Assembly (NCBI GenBank): GCA_963844055.1 | Contig: CAWJMN010000001.1 | Location: 1,364,001 to 1,428,000, forward strand | Source: CAWJMN01 sp963844055 | Lineage (GTDB): Bacteria > Planctomycetota > Planctomycetia > Pirellulales > Pirellulaceae | DNA length: 64,000 nucleotides | Reading direction: 5' to 3' | Part shown: piece by piece, positions 34,842-44,042 of the stretch | Numbering within the stretch: position 1 is the first letter of the stretch | Layout: each line of letters opens with the position of its first letter | Program-made: the position numbers and the translations under genes | The notes under the pieces: model-generated | Told to the model about the DNA's origin: nothing | The model's input: the letters and a program-made list of their open reading frames with translations, nothing else | The model's database searches: none

Positions 34842-35597
34842 TTATTCGCTCGGTGCCTGACCCTCAAATAGCCGAGCAAGCACCGATTGCGGACTGCTTA
34901 AAAAACGGTGCGTAAGTCGATAGTGGTCGGTTTCTTCGTATTCAATGCGTTGCATCCCGTTGGGATTCAGGTGATAGATCCACGCACCTGGATAGGCCAT
35001 GATGATCGGCGAGTGGGTCGCAATTACCAATTGGCTCCCGTTGTGAATTAAATCTCGAAGTAGCGACAAAAATGCAATCTGCCGCGTGGGCGAAAGGGCT
35101 GCTTCAGGTTCATCCATCAGGTACAGGCCGTGATTGCCTAATCGGTTTTCAAACAAGGCAAAAAACGATTCACCATGGGATTGCTCGTGGAGGGGTGCAT
35201 CTCCATAGGAAAGTCCCCCGAGCCGTTCCACCTCTGTCGCCAAGTTGTAAAAGCTTTCTGCCCGAACGAAGTAACTATCGGCAGGTGTTGTGGGCTCTTT
35301 AGCCAAACGAATGGCTCTAAACAAAGCTGAATGCGAGGAGCGTGTAGAGAATGTGAAGTTGTGGCTACCCCCTTCGGCATTAAGCCCGTAAGCCACCGCA
35401 ATCGCCTCGAGTAGCGTCGATTTGCCGCTACCATTCTCTCCCACCAGGAAGGTCATTTGGGGATGGAACTTGAGTTCTACCAAGCTTCGAATCGCTGGCA
35501 GGTTATAGGGATATTCATCGCGATTCTGTACGCGGTCCCACATCATTTCCAAATGGCGAATGTACGGGCCAGGCGTAGACTTTCGCTTCCTGGCCAT
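34842..35597 (-). CDS. AAA/SMC-type ATPase, single-gene
   Basis: A 251-residue ATP-binding protein of the RecF/ABC-like AAA ATPases. Walker A is LVGENGSGKSTLLEAI at about residues 48-63. A Q-loop-like segment and the ABC signature variant (GGLSYGDAPLHEQSHGESFF) come next, then Walker B LYLMDEPEAALS and the H-loop LVIATHSPIIM. It lacks the nuclease, TOPRIM or coiled-coil insert seen in OLD and SMC proteins. I start at the ATG at 35597, which has a CGGAG site 8 nt before. A GTG nine bases upstream is also in frame. No partner gene with a nuclease or membrane domain adjoins, so it may be a stand-alone housekeeping ATPase rather than a defence gene. Confidence 0.8.
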   Translation of the reverse strand: MARKRKSTPGPYIRHLEMMWDRVQNRDEYPYNLPAIRSLVELKFHPQMTFLVGENGSGKSTLLEAIAVAYGLNAEGGSHNFTFSTRSSHSALFRAIRLAKEPTTPADSYFVRAESFYNLATEVERLGGLSYGDAPLHEQSHGESFFALFENRLGNHGLYLMDEPEAALSPTRQIAFLSLLRDLIHNGSQLVIATHSPIIMAYPGAWIYHLNPNGMQRIEYEETDHYRLTHRFLSSPQSVLARLFEGQAPSE

Positions 35598-35662
35598 CGG
35601 TTCCACTCCGAATAGAATGTGATCTGCCTAATGTCAGCATGCAATGGCTGAGCGAAGTACAC

Positions 35663-36868
35663 CTACGGCAGGCGGTGCCCCATCTTGTCTCGCTTGGCCG
35701 TTAAGTACTTCTCATTGTGTGGGTTTGTTTCGGAAATGATCGGCACTTGGTCCACCACTTCCAAGCGAAAGCCGCTATAGACAAACGCATCTGTCTTTTT
35801 TGGATTGTTGGTCAGCAATCGCACCCGTGTTAGGTTCAGGTCTTTGAGGATCTGTAGCCCCACGCCATAATCGCGCATATCGGCCTTGAAGCCGAGGGCA
35901 TGATTGGCCTCAACCGTATCCATGCCTTGTTCTTGCAAGGCATATGCCTTGATCTTTTCGGCCAGGCCGATGCCACGGCCTTCTTGAGGCAAGTACACAA
36001 TCACTCCTGCCCCGGCCTTGTCGATCATCTCCATCGCCATGTGCAATTGGCTGCCACAGTCGCAGCGGAGCGAATCCAGCAAGTCCCCTGTGAAACAAGA
36101 AGAGTGCAAGCGAACCAGCGGCGCGTCGGCTTTGTCCGGTTCTCCCTTCACTAATACAATCGGTTGCTGGGTTTCAAACCGCACTTCATAGGCAATGATC
36201 GTGAAGTCGCCATATCGGCCCGTGGGAATGGTTGCTTGTGCAATGCGTGAGACCAATTTTTCGCTGACGCGGCGATAGGCGATCAACTGCTCGATGGAAA
36301 TGATCTTCAGGTTGTGTTGCTTGGCCAGCATTGCCATGTATTCGCGCGAGGCCCGGTCTCCCTTTTCGTCCAGAATCTCGCACAGCACTCCCACCGGAGC
36401 CAACTTGGCCATTCGGCAAAGGTCGACGGCAGCTTCTGTGTGTCCGGCACGGCGCAACACGCCCCCTTCTTTTGCCAGTAGGGGGTGAACGTGGCCAGGG
36501 CGAAGGAAGTCTCCCGCGACGGTCTTGGGATTGGCCATCTCTCGAACGGTGCGACAGCGCTCCTCGGCCGTAATCCCGGTCCGAGAGGACCGATGGTCCA
36601 GCGGCGTCATAAAGCCGGTTTGCAGCGGGGCCGTGTTTTGATCGACCAGAGGCATTAGGTTTAGCCGACGGCAATCTTCCGGCAATAGCGGGGCGCAAAA
36701 CTGCCCCCGTCCTGAAAGGACAAAGTTAATGGTCTCGGGCGTCGCTTTTTCGGCGGCACAGACGTAGTCCCCCTCGTTTTCTCGGTCTTCGGCATCGACC
36801 ACGATAATGACTTCGCCACGCTGGATGGCGTCAACCGCTTCCTCAACTGCTGAAAACTGAAAAGGCAC
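35663..36868 (-). CDS. ribBA: Bifunctional DHBP synthase / GTP cyclohydrolase II
   Basis: Provides both precursors for riboflavin: 3,4-dihydroxy-2-butanone-4-phosphate from ribulose-5-phosphate, and the pyrimidine from GTP. The N-terminal half (about 1-200) has VVDAEDRENEGDYV, the acidic metal loop, DHRSSRTGITAEER and GHTEAAVDL. The C-terminal half has RLHSSCFTGDLLDSLRCDCGSQL, with the three zinc cysteines, then LPQEGRGIGLAEKIKAY and LLTNNPKK. Both active sites look intact. I start at the GTG at 36868, with CGGAG 6 nt before and normal RibB spacing to the acidic loop. The TTG five codons earlier lacks a ribosome site. It is not in a rib operon here. Confidence 0.93.
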   Translation of the reverse strand: MPFQFSAVEEAVDAIQRGEVIIVVDAEDRENEGDYVCAAEKATPETINFVLSGRGQFCAPLLPEDCRRLNLMPLVDQNTAPLQTGFMTPLDHRSSRTGITAEERCRTVREMANPKTVAGDFLRPGHVHPLLAKEGGVLRRAGHTEAAVDLCRMAKLAPVGVLCEILDEKGDRASREYMAMLAKQHNLKIISIEQLIAYRRVSEKLVSRIAQATIPTGRYGDFTIIAYEVRFETQQPIVLVKGEPDKADAPLVRLHSSCFTGDLLDSLRCDCGSQLHMAMEMIDKAGAGVIVYLPQEGRGIGLAEKIKAYALQEQGMDTVEANHALGFKADMRDYGVGLQILKDLNLTRVRLLTNNPKKTDAFVYSGFRLEVVDQVPIISETNPHNEKYLTAKRDKMGHRLP

Positions 36869-37073
36869 AAGTCGCTCCGGCAAAAAGAGTTGCTACAACA
36901 GGAGAGGATGAGTGTTCGCTCCCGCCTGTAGCCCTTATTATAGACCGTGACCCTTCGCTTCGCCCAGGCTTGCCACCCCGAGAAACCGTCGGCTGGCCCT
37001 GCCGTTTGCCCTCCGGTCCGCTGTAATCCCCCTATTTGGCTTCGGTTCCCTTTCGCTTGGAGCGTTATTCCCT

Positions 37074-37967
37074 GTGCTTCCCCGTGAAGAATATGTCGAG
37101 CAAGCGCACCTGTTTCGGGTGATTGGGCAGCGGATGTCGGAAATTATTCCGATGCAAGAGCTGTTGGGCCAGATTCGGTACGAGATCCTCTCGACTGCCC
37201 GGCTGCCCATGGCGATCGACTTCATGCTGGCGGAACTGAAGCATCTGGGGACCATGTCCACCGCGATGAAGCGGCTGTCGCACTACTTCACCCCATTTCA
37301 AGCCTATGTGATGCAGGAGGCCGAAAACGATCGCGGCCGGTTTGATTTTCGGGTCGCGGTGGAAATCCTTGAGGCGGAGGCCAATTATCGGGCCAAAGGA
37401 TGCACGCCCCAGGGAATGTTCCTGTTTCAGTTTGAATGCCTTTGTCGCAACCGAATGAAGTACGACCCGGGCCTAGCTGCCATCGCCGGTGATCCCTTGT
37501 TCGATGAGGCCTGGAAAGAATGGATTCTCACGGTCCGGCGACAAATGGGGCTCGTTGACTTTGCCGACATGCTCTACGTTCGCAGTCAGTACTCGCTGGT
37601 GGTTCTCGCCCAAAAGCGGTTTGAAACCACCATGCCTGACAAGCCCATGCTATTTGGCGAACAAGAAGGCAAAATTGCTTTTGCCAATCGTGGGAAAGAT
37701 CCTCTATTTCTTTTCTCTGCGTTGCAAAGACAGTTGGGCTACCCAGCCGTTCCACGTCCGAAACAACTGGATGAATCGCAAAAGCTATTGCGGGTGCTAG
37801 AGCTAAAGGTCGAACGACTTGAAGCTCGCATCAAGCTGCTCGAAGAAGAGGAGAAGGGGGGCATCGACATCACCAAGTTCTATGGCAAGCCAGCCTCGGG
37901 CGATCTAGGTCGCGTGCCCCCTCCCGACGATCTCGGTTCGTACGGAAATTCGGATTTGGATATCTAA
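37074..37967 (+). CDS. Uncharacterised helical protein with C-terminal coiled coil
   Basis: A 297-residue soluble protein. GTG start with a GGAG site 11 nt upstream. The first 200 residues are helical with conserved-looking aromatic and acidic positions (SHYFTPFQAYVMQEAENDRGRF, FQFECLCRNRMKYDPGL), and about 235-262 form a coiled coil (ELKVERLEARIKLLEEEEK). The C-terminus is short and polar. I recognise no family beyond similar planctomycete hypotheticals. The stop is 10 nt before the next start, so it is very probably cotranscribed with the nucleoside phosphorylase gene. Confidence 0.7.
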   Translation: MLPREEYVEQAHLFRVIGQRMSEIIPMQELLGQIRYEILSTARLPMAIDFMLAELKHLGTMSTAMKRLSHYFTPFQAYVMQEAENDRGRFDFRVAVEILEAEANYRAKGCTPQGMFLFQFECLCRNRMKYDPGLAAIAGDPLFDEAWKEWILTVRRQMGLVDFADMLYVRSQYSLVVLAQKRFETTMPDKPMLFGEQEGKIAFANRGKDPLFLFSALQRQLGYPAVPRPKQLDESQKLLRVLELKVERLEARIKLLEEEEKGGIDITKFYGKPASGDLGRVPPPDDLGSYGNSDLDI

Positions 37968-37977
37968 GGAAAAACCG

Positions 37978-38877
37978 ATGCTGCTCCGTTACTTACTTGA
38001 AAACTACATTCGCTCGGCCGCAGGCTCTAGCTTGCGCGAAACGTTGGCGCAGGTTCTCTCCCAGTCCGGCATTGGTGGAAGTGAAACCGCCCCGTTAAAG
38101 GCAAAGCAACGTGGTGAGAACTTCCGTGATTCCGAGGAGCTTGCGCCTCCGTGTGATGCTGCCGTGATCTTTGCGCTAAATGCGGAAAGTGGCGGCCTGA
38201 TCGACCTGCTAGAAAAGCCCAGCATCACCAAAGTGGAAGGGTTCATCGAGCATGCCGGCCGGTTGCACGAGAAAGAAGTTGTTGTCGTGGAAAGTGGCGT
38301 CGGGTCCGAGGCTGTCTCGGCAGCGGTATCCAATGTCATCCAGTTCCATCATCCACGCTGGATTGTTTCGACGGGTTTCGCCGGCGCGCTTGATCCAGGG
38401 CTAAAGCAAGGAGATGTCGTACGGATTGATTCCGTGGTCTGCGAAGGATCGCCTCCGATTGAGCTGATTGCACCTGTCGATGCGGCGGCCCAAGCAGTTC
38501 TTGAAAAATGGCGTCCCGGCAGGTTGCTTACGGTGGATAAAGTAGTTCGCACGACCAAGAAGAAAGAGCGTCTACATCGTGAGACTGGGGCGATCGCCTG
38601 CGACATGGAGACTTACGTGGTTGCGCAGATCTGTCAAAAGATGAATGTGCCGCTGATTGCCGTGCGCATCGTTAGCGATTCCGTCGAGCAAGAGCTTCCT
38701 GCGGAAATCGAGGCCTTTTTGGGGAAAGGGAGCTTGGCAACCAAACTAGGTGCCGCTGCCAAGGCACTTTGGGGGCGCCCGCAGGCCGCGCTCGATCTTT
38801 GGCGTTTGCACGATGACTCCCTGAAACTCTCGGACAAGCTCGGCAAGCGTTTGGCAAAGCTACTCGCGCAGGTTTAA
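37978..38877 (+). CDS. Nucleoside phosphorylase-family protein (PNP/MTAN fold)
   Basis: A 299-residue cytosolic protein of the purine nucleoside phosphorylase / MTA-SAH nucleosidase superfamily. The domain spans about residues 60-245: DAAVIFALNAESGGL, VVVESGVGSEAVSAAVSN, WIVSTGFAGALDPGLKQGDVV, and GAIACDMETYVVAQIC with the catalytic Met-Glu pair for the ribose. VPLIAVRIVSDSVEQELP follows, with S/D-S-V at the position of the general acid region. The N-terminal 55 residues are extra. The substrate may be S-adenosylhomocysteine, MTA, or another nucleoside. It is 10 nt after the helical-protein gene, so both are probably one operon. Confidence 0.8.
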   Translation: MLLRYLLENYIRSAAGSSLRETLAQVLSQSGIGGSETAPLKAKQRGENFRDSEELAPPCDAAVIFALNAESGGLIDLLEKPSITKVEGFIEHAGRLHEKEVVVVESGVGSEAVSAAVSNVIQFHHPRWIVSTGFAGALDPGLKQGDVVRIDSVVCEGSPPIELIAPVDAAAQAVLEKWRPGRLLTVDKVVRTTKKKERLHRETGAIACDMETYVVAQICQKMNVPLIAVRIVSDSVEQELPAEIEAFLGKGSLATKLGAAAKALWGRPQAALDLWRLHDDSLKLSDKLGKRLAKLLAQV

Positions 38878-38899
38878 GCCGAGCGTTTGCAAGGCCCGC

Positions 38900-39997
38900 C
38901 TAGGGAGTGACGATCACCTCGGCGGGAAGCTTTCCTTCGACCAATAACTTTTCAAATCCGGAGCTGGCATAACACTTGGGCGTGGTCGTTTTGTCGAGTG
39001 GATGTTCTTGGCTTACGACAAAGGCCGAATACTCTGGCATCTGCTTGATTAGCTGCATGCCACGTTCCCCCGCCTGAATGCTGACGGCCGAAGCCAAACT
39101 GTCGGTCCAAATGCCACGCGGTCCTACGATGGTGACGCTGCTTCTGCCAGTGACGCCCCAGCCGGTTTTTGGATCCACAAGGTGAGAATGCCGCACTCCA
39201 TCCACAATCAGGAACTGTTCGGAATCACCCGAAGTCGAGACGGCCTGATTGCGTAGCCCCAGGAACATCACCGGCGGGGCACGCGGATCAAGCGGCGCAA
39301 TACCCACTTTCCAGTGCGACTCACCCGGCGGTGGTTCGGCTGCAGAAATATCTCCACTGGCTCGCACGAGGGCGCGTTCAATGCCACGCAGTTTCAATAG
39401 CCGCAGCCCTTCATCCGTTGCATACCCTTTGGCGATTCCTCCCAGGTCCAGTCGCATGTTGGCGCGGCCTAGTCGAACTCCATGCAGGGCCGCATCAAGC
39501 TGTAAATGCTCGCCCCCAACCGAGGCAAACGCCTTTTTCAGGCTCTCCGCGGACGGGGGCTCTTTGCGACGCCGACTGCTACGCCACAGTTTAGTGAGGG
39601 GCCCCACCGTCACGTCAAAGCTACCCTCCGATTTCTGCTCGACCTGTTTTGCCACTTCTAGCACTTCCCAAAGCGACTGGCTAACCAGGACCGGCGCTTG
39701 AGTGGGGGAGCGAGCGCTCAACCGGTTTAGTTCACTTTCGGAATCGTAATCGCTCAGCAGGGCATTGAGCTGGGCGACTCGCGCTTCGACCGCCTGGATC
39801 GCCGCTTCACCCTCTGTGGGGTCCTTGGCATATAGCACCACTTCAAATTCCACACCCATCTGCGGGAAGGTCTTTTGAAATCGCTTTAGTTCGGGCTCGG
39901 CAGCAACGGTAAACGGCACGAAAAGCAGCGCGACTATTGCAGCGCAGGCAAAACGACGGAACGTCACAAGTACGGCGGCTGGCGAGGAGGTTGTCAC
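38900..39997 (-). CDS. apbE: FAD:protein FMN transferase (ApbE)
   Basis: Attaches FMN covalently to threonine or serine of target proteins such as Nqr/Rnf subunits, in the periplasm. The 365-residue chain has a signal peptide (FACAAIVALLFVPFTVAAEPE), the N-terminal QKTFPQMGVEFEVVLYAKD segment, SFDVTVGPLTKLWR, MRLDLGGIAKGYATD, and SHLVDPKTGWGV, which corresponds to the H-x-x-D-P-x-T-G flavin/metal loop, then WTDSLASAVSI. A GTG at 39995-39997 is the start, with only a weak ribosome site. Targets (nqr or rnf genes) are not in the window. Confidence 0.93.
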   Translation of the reverse strand: MTTSSPAAVLVTFRRFACAAIVALLFVPFTVAAEPELKRFQKTFPQMGVEFEVVLYAKDPTEGEAAIQAVEARVAQLNALLSDYDSESELNRLSARSPTQAPVLVSQSLWEVLEVAKQVEQKSEGSFDVTVGPLTKLWRSSRRRKEPPSAESLKKAFASVGGEHLQLDAALHGVRLGRANMRLDLGGIAKGYATDEGLRLLKLRGIERALVRASGDISAAEPPPGESHWKVGIAPLDPRAPPVMFLGLRNQAVSTSGDSEQFLIVDGVRHSHLVDPKTGWGVTGRSSVTIVGPRGIWTDSLASAVSIQAGERGMQLIKQMPEYSAFVVSQEHPLDKTTTPKCYASSGFEKLLVEGKLPAEVIVTP

Positions 39998-40116
39998 AAA
40001 AGGGCCTGTTAAACAGAAGGGAAACAGCAGCAGGTAACATTTATTCTAGTTGCGACGGGTGGTTTTCAGGGGCATTTTCCTTCTACGACATCGGCAATTG
40101 GCAAAACTCCTGACGA

Positions 40117-40145
40117 TTGAATTGCCCCCCGCAAACCGCTATATT
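40117..40145 (+). promoter_or_regulatory. Candidate sigma-70 promoter
   Basis: TTGAAT at 40117-40122, 17-nt spacer, TATATT at 40140-40145. These match 4 of 6 and 5 of 6 positions of the consensus. It lies about 100 nt upstream of the Tat oxidoreductase start. Planctomycete promoters are poorly defined, so this is a candidate only. Confidence 0.4.
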
Positions 40146-40245
40146 GGAAGAAGATTTACCAATAACCCCGAAACGAGTACCAACCTAGCGCGACGTCGCC
40201 GCTAGGTGGTTTTGTTCATCGCTTTTGAATTCTCGGAGAGATGGT

Positions 40246-41590
40246 ATGCAAAAACCGACCGAATCCACCGCTAGCAAGCAAGCCTCGCGTCGCCAGTTCA
40301 TGAAGCAATCTTCGTTACTAGTGGCCGCTGGTGGTGCTTTGGCGGCTGGGCCGCTTAGCATTGCTCAGGCTGCTCACTCGTTTGGTAGCGATGAGATCAA
40401 AATCGGTTTGATCGGTTGCGGTGGTCGTGGAACCGGTGCTGCCGTTCAAGCACTCAACACCACGGGTGGCCCAGTTAAGCTGGTTGCGATTGCCGACGCA
40501 TTCGAAAATCGTCTGCAAGGTGCCTATCGCAGCATCAAGAGCCAACACAACGACAAGGTCGATGTTCCTAAGGAGCGTCAGTTTGTTGGTTTGGAAAGCT
40601 ACAAGGACTTGCTCAAGTGTGACCTCGACTTGGTTATCTTGGCGACCCCACCTGGCTTCCGTCCTTTGCACTTTGAGGCGGCCATCAATGCGGGCAAGCA
40701 CGTCTTCATGGAAAAGCCTGTTGCTACCGATCCAGCCGGCGTTCGCCGCGTTTTGGAAGCAACTCGCAAGGCCAAGGAAAAGTCGCTCGCGGTCGCTGTT
40801 GGTCTACAACGCCGCCACGAACGCCGCTACATGGAAACCGTCAAGGCAATCCAAGACGGCGCAATCGGCGATATCGTTTTGGCCCGTGCTTACTGGAACG
40901 GTTCAACTCCTTGGGTAAATGCTCGCCAAGACAACCAAACCGAACTCGAGTACCAACTACGCAACTGGTACTACTTCAACTACCTGTGCGGCGATCACAT
41001 CGTCGAACAGCACATCCATAACCTGGACGTCATCAACTGGATCAAGAAACGCTTATCCAAAGACGGCTCAAGGTGTTGGTGGTTGTGAAGTTCGCAAAGG
41101 CAAAGAATACGGCGAGACTTTTGACCATCACATGATCGAGTTCACCTATGCCGACGGCACGGTGCTCCTCAGCGAATGCCGCCACATTCCAGGTTGCTGG
41201 AATTCGGTTGCTGAATTCGTCCACGGTACCAAGGGTAAGTCGGACGTGAGCGGTGCCAAGATCTATGACGCCATGGGCGGGACGCTGCATAACTTCAGCG
41301 ACAAGGGAGCTGATGGTCACCAACAAGAACATCACGACCTATTTGCCGACCTGCGTGCGGGCCGTATTCCAAACGAAGGCGAATGGGGAGCTCTCTCCAC
41401 GATGACCGCTATTTTTGGCCGTATGGCTACCTACAGCGGCCAGATGCTGGATTGGGACAAGTGCCTCAACAGCGAAAAGGGTTTGGCGAACTTCGATAAT
41501 CTGAAGTCGATCCAAGATGAAGCTCCTGTGAAGCCAAATGCCGACGGCGGCTACAACCTACCGATCCCAGGCGTGACCAAAGTGGTCTAG
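40246..41590 (+). pseudogene. Tat-exported Gfo/Idh/MocA oxidoreductase gene broken by a +1 frameshift
   Basis: The ATG at 40246 has a GGAG site 8 nt upstream and opens a Tat signal (SRRQFMKQSSLLVAAGGALA, residues 14-33). The Rossmann part is normal (IKIGLIGCGGRGTGAAVQAL, VILATPPGFRPLHFEAAINA, VFMEKPVATD), and HIVEQHIHNLDVINWIK gives the catalytic region. The frame then reads KRLSKDGSRCWWL and stops at 41088. Deleting one A in AAGAAACGC at 41047-41049 gives IKNAYPKTAQGVGG and continues to VTKVV at 41590, about 447 residues. The reading frame after the lesion is complete and the family's usual C-terminus is present. Either a recent null mutation or a base-call error. Exported members of this family are abundant in planctomycetes. 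Confidence 0.82.
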
Positions 41591-41621
41591 TTTTCCTCGG
41601 GATTTATAGCGTTCTCTCCCT

Positions 41622-41664
41622 AAGCCGGCCTTGTTTGACACCTGTCATTCAAGGCCGGCTTTTT
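41622..41664 (+). terminator. Strong intrinsic terminator after the Tat oxidoreductase gene
   Basis: Long stem built on AAGCCGGCCTTG / CAAGGCCGGCTT, extended by TGACA / TGTCA on the loop side with small bulges, then five T's. It is 32 nt after the stop of the restored frame, which supports that the gene truly ends at 41590. Confidence 0.85.
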
Positions 41665-41819
41665 CGTCACCATTTCGCCCGTTTGCTGTAGAATCGGTCC
41701 CCTATCAGAGAAAGCACCCTTTTTGGTAGGATGAGGGATTGCTTTCAGCGTTTGCTAATGGAGTGGTTTCTTCCGTTAGGACTTTGAAGGGCCCTTGAAT
41801 TTCGCCATTGGAAGAGGCT

Positions 41820-43628
41820 ATGCGTCGCAACGACATTCGCAATATCGTTATTATTGCCCACGTTGATCATGGGAAGACATCCTTGGTGGACTGTCTCCTC
41901 AAGCAGAGCGGCCAATTCCGCGAAAGCCAGCTTACGCAAGACTGTATCTTGGATTCCAACGACCAAGAGCGTGAGCGCGGGATTACCATTCTCGCCAAGA
42001 ATATCGCACTCCCTTACAAGGGCGTGAAGATCAATATCATCGATACGCCAGGCCACGCCGATTTCGGTGGCGAGGTGGAGCGCGTGGTAAAGATGGCCGA
42101 TGGTGCCGTGGTTTTGATCGATGCCGCCGAAGGTCCTATGCCGCAAACGCGGTTTGTGCTTTCGAAGGCTCTCGAAGCTGGCCTAAAGCCAATCGTTGTG
42201 ATCAACAAGATCGACCGTCCCGATGGACGTCCGCATGAAGTGCTCGATGAAGCCTTCGCCTTGTTGATGGAGATGGGGGCCGAAGAGCACCTCGAAGATT
42301 TCAAGTATATGTTCGCCAGCGGTCGCGAAGGCTATGCCACCTTTGATCCAGAGGTTCGTACGGACGGCATCCATTCGCTGCTAGATATGGTGCTAGAAGA
42401 AATTCCTGGCCCGGATGTCGACGTAGATGCTCCGCTGCAAATGCTTTGCACAACGCTCGACTGGTCAGAGTTTGTAGGTCGTATTGCGATCGGTCGTATT
42501 TCGGCAGGGACGATCAAGAAGGGGCAAAACATTGCTCTGATGAAGGCGGAAGGTCGCGTGACCGAATCAAAGATCACGCAGGTATTCGTCTTTGATAAGC
42601 TCGGTCGCGTAGAAGTCGAATCGGCTCAAGCGGGCGACGTAGTTGCCGTTGTGGGCGTTACCGATGTTGAAATTGGCGATACCATTTGCCACAAAGAACA
42701 TCAGCGGGCCATGCCACGATTGACCGTCGATGAGCCGACGCTGGAAATGATCTTCACGATCAACAGCAGTCCTTTCGTCGGTAAAGAAGGCAAATACGTT
42801 ACCAATCGCCAACTTCGCGAACGGCTTTACAAAGAGCTCGAACGCAATGTGGCACTTCGGGTGCGGCAGCTAGAAGACAGCGACGCGTTTTTGGTTTCGG
42901 GACGCGGTGTACTTCACTTGTCCGTACTGATTGAAGCGATGCGACGTGAAGGCTACGAGCTTTCTGTTGGAAAGCCACGCGTCATTACGCGTAAGGCAGA
43001 AGACGGCTCGCTCGAAGAGCCATTTGAATCGCTTGTTGTTGAAGTTCCTTCCGACAAGCTCGGCGGTGTGATGGAACTTGTCGGCGCACGACGCGGCGAT
43101 TTGGAAGAAATGCACGTGCGTGGGGATTACACCCATGCCAAGTTCATGATTCCTGCTCGTGGTTTGATCGGCATTCGTACTCGTTTGCTCAATGCAACGC
43201 AGGGTACCGCTGTCATCCATCACCGTTTTGCCGGCTATAAATCGCTTTCGGGCGAAGTGCCAACCCGTGCCAACGGCGTGTACATCTCGATGGTGACCGG
43301 CCGGGCAAATGCCTACAGCCTTAACACCCTGCAAGACCGGGCGGATCTGTTCATCACGCACAATGATGAAGTTTACGAGGGGATGATCGTCGGCGAAAAC
43401 AGCCGCGAACATGATTTGGCTGTAAATCCGACCAAGGAAAAGAAGCTGACCAACATGCGTGCCAGCGGTAGCGATGAAAACATCCTGCTCAAGCCACCAC
43501 GCAAGATGGATCTCGAAGCGGCTTTGGAGTACATCGAAGACGATGAACTTGTCGAAGTGACTCCGACCAGCATCCGCCTTCGTAAAACGTTCCTCAAGGA
43601 ACAGGATCGCCGCCGGGCCAACCGGTAG
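41820..43628 (+). CDS. typA: Ribosome-associated GTPase TypA/BipA
   Basis: A translational GTPase that helps 50S assembly and stress adaptation. The 602 residues match the family. G1 is AHVDHGKTSLVD, G2 is QERERGITILAKN, G3 is DTPGHADFGGEVERV, G4 is VINKIDRPDGR. The EF-G-like domains II, III and V follow, then the specific C-terminal domain with ANAYSLNTLQDRADLFI and GENSREHDLAVNPTKEKKLTNMRASG. I start at the ATG at 41820. A TTG four codons earlier is less likely, since GGAAGAGG lies directly before the ATG. Confidence 0.96.
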   Translation: MRRNDIRNIVIIAHVDHGKTSLVDCLLKQSGQFRESQLTQDCILDSNDQERERGITILAKNIALPYKGVKINIIDTPGHADFGGEVERVVKMADGAVVLIDAAEGPMPQTRFVLSKALEAGLKPIVVINKIDRPDGRPHEVLDEAFALLMEMGAEEHLEDFKYMFASGREGYATFDPEVRTDGIHSLLDMVLEEIPGPDVDVDAPLQMLCTTLDWSEFVGRIAIGRISAGTIKKGQNIALMKAEGRVTESKITQVFVFDKLGRVEVESAQAGDVVAVVGVTDVEIGDTICHKEHQRAMPRLTVDEPTLEMIFTINSSPFVGKEGKYVTNRQLRERLYKELERNVALRVRQLEDSDAFLVSGRGVLHLSVLIEAMRREGYELSVGKPRVITRKAEDGSLEEPFESLVVEVPSDKLGGVMELVGARRGDLEEMHVRGDYTHAKFMIPARGLIGIRTRLLNATQGTAVIHHRFAGYKSLSGEVPTRANGVYISMVTGRANAYSLNTLQDRADLFITHNDEVYEGMIVGENSREHDLAVNPTKEKKLTNMRASGSDENILLKPPRKMDLEAALEYIEDDELVEVTPTSIRLRKTFLKEQDRRRANR

Positions 43629-44042
43629 TAAGCGGCTGCAAGTTAACGGCCAAGTCCATGCTTTGGGCTTGGCCTGGTGTTTCCTGCCGTCCGCAATCTG
43701 CGACGGCCTACCGAAGCGATTTTCTCGGTAGGCTCCCCACGGCGGGGGCCTCTAGACGCACGGCCGCTTAGCGAAGTGCACAAGGCTTGATGAAAATTAC
43801 GCTAAGCCATTCTCTTGTAAGGGCTTAGCGGCAGTAATTTCTTGACATTGAACCCTGCTGCCGTTAGCATCAACGGACCTGGGGTTTTCGGAACAAGCCT
43901 CCACATTCGTGGCCATATCTGGCAGGTGAAGATGCAGGCCGCCCGGCGAGGGCTGTCGCAGGTTCCGCAAAGGGTCGTCTCCCTTGGCGCAGGTAGCGTC
44001 ATGGATTGCAACGATCCTTTGGCTTCTCGGTGACTCGACCCT
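43629..44042. other. Structured intergenic region, 414 bp, with three hairpins
   Basis: Contains stems at 43648-43674 (GGCCAAGTCCA / TGGGCTTGGCC, one G-U, likely the typA terminator although the following T run is poor), 43706-43733 (GCCTACCGA / TCGGTAGGC) and 43800-43830 (CGCTAAGCC / GGCTTAGCG). A promoter-like pair follows at 43842-43870. No reading frame here is convincing. It could hold a small RNA or a long 5' leader of the downstream cluster. I cannot match it to a known RNA family. Confidence 0.45.
43842..43870 (+). promoter_or_regulatory. Candidate sigma-70 promoter for the TolQ/ExbD cluster
   Basis: A perfect TTGACA at 43842-43847, 17-nt spacer, TAGCAT at 43865-43870 (3 of 6 to TATAAT, keeping TA and the final T). 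It lies about 170 nt before the first gene of the cluster, just downstream of the third hairpin. Confidence 0.45.

Noticed and set aside
34842..35597. AAA ATPase as an OLD- or retron-type defence gene
   Set aside because: No TOPRIM, nuclease, reverse transcriptase or effector domain in the protein or its neighbours (mtd and ribBA are housekeeping).
41040..41100. Programmed +1 frameshifting in the Tat oxidoreductase
   Set aside because: No slow codon or stop at the shift site and no known reason for it in this family. A one-base insertion in an A run explains it more simply.
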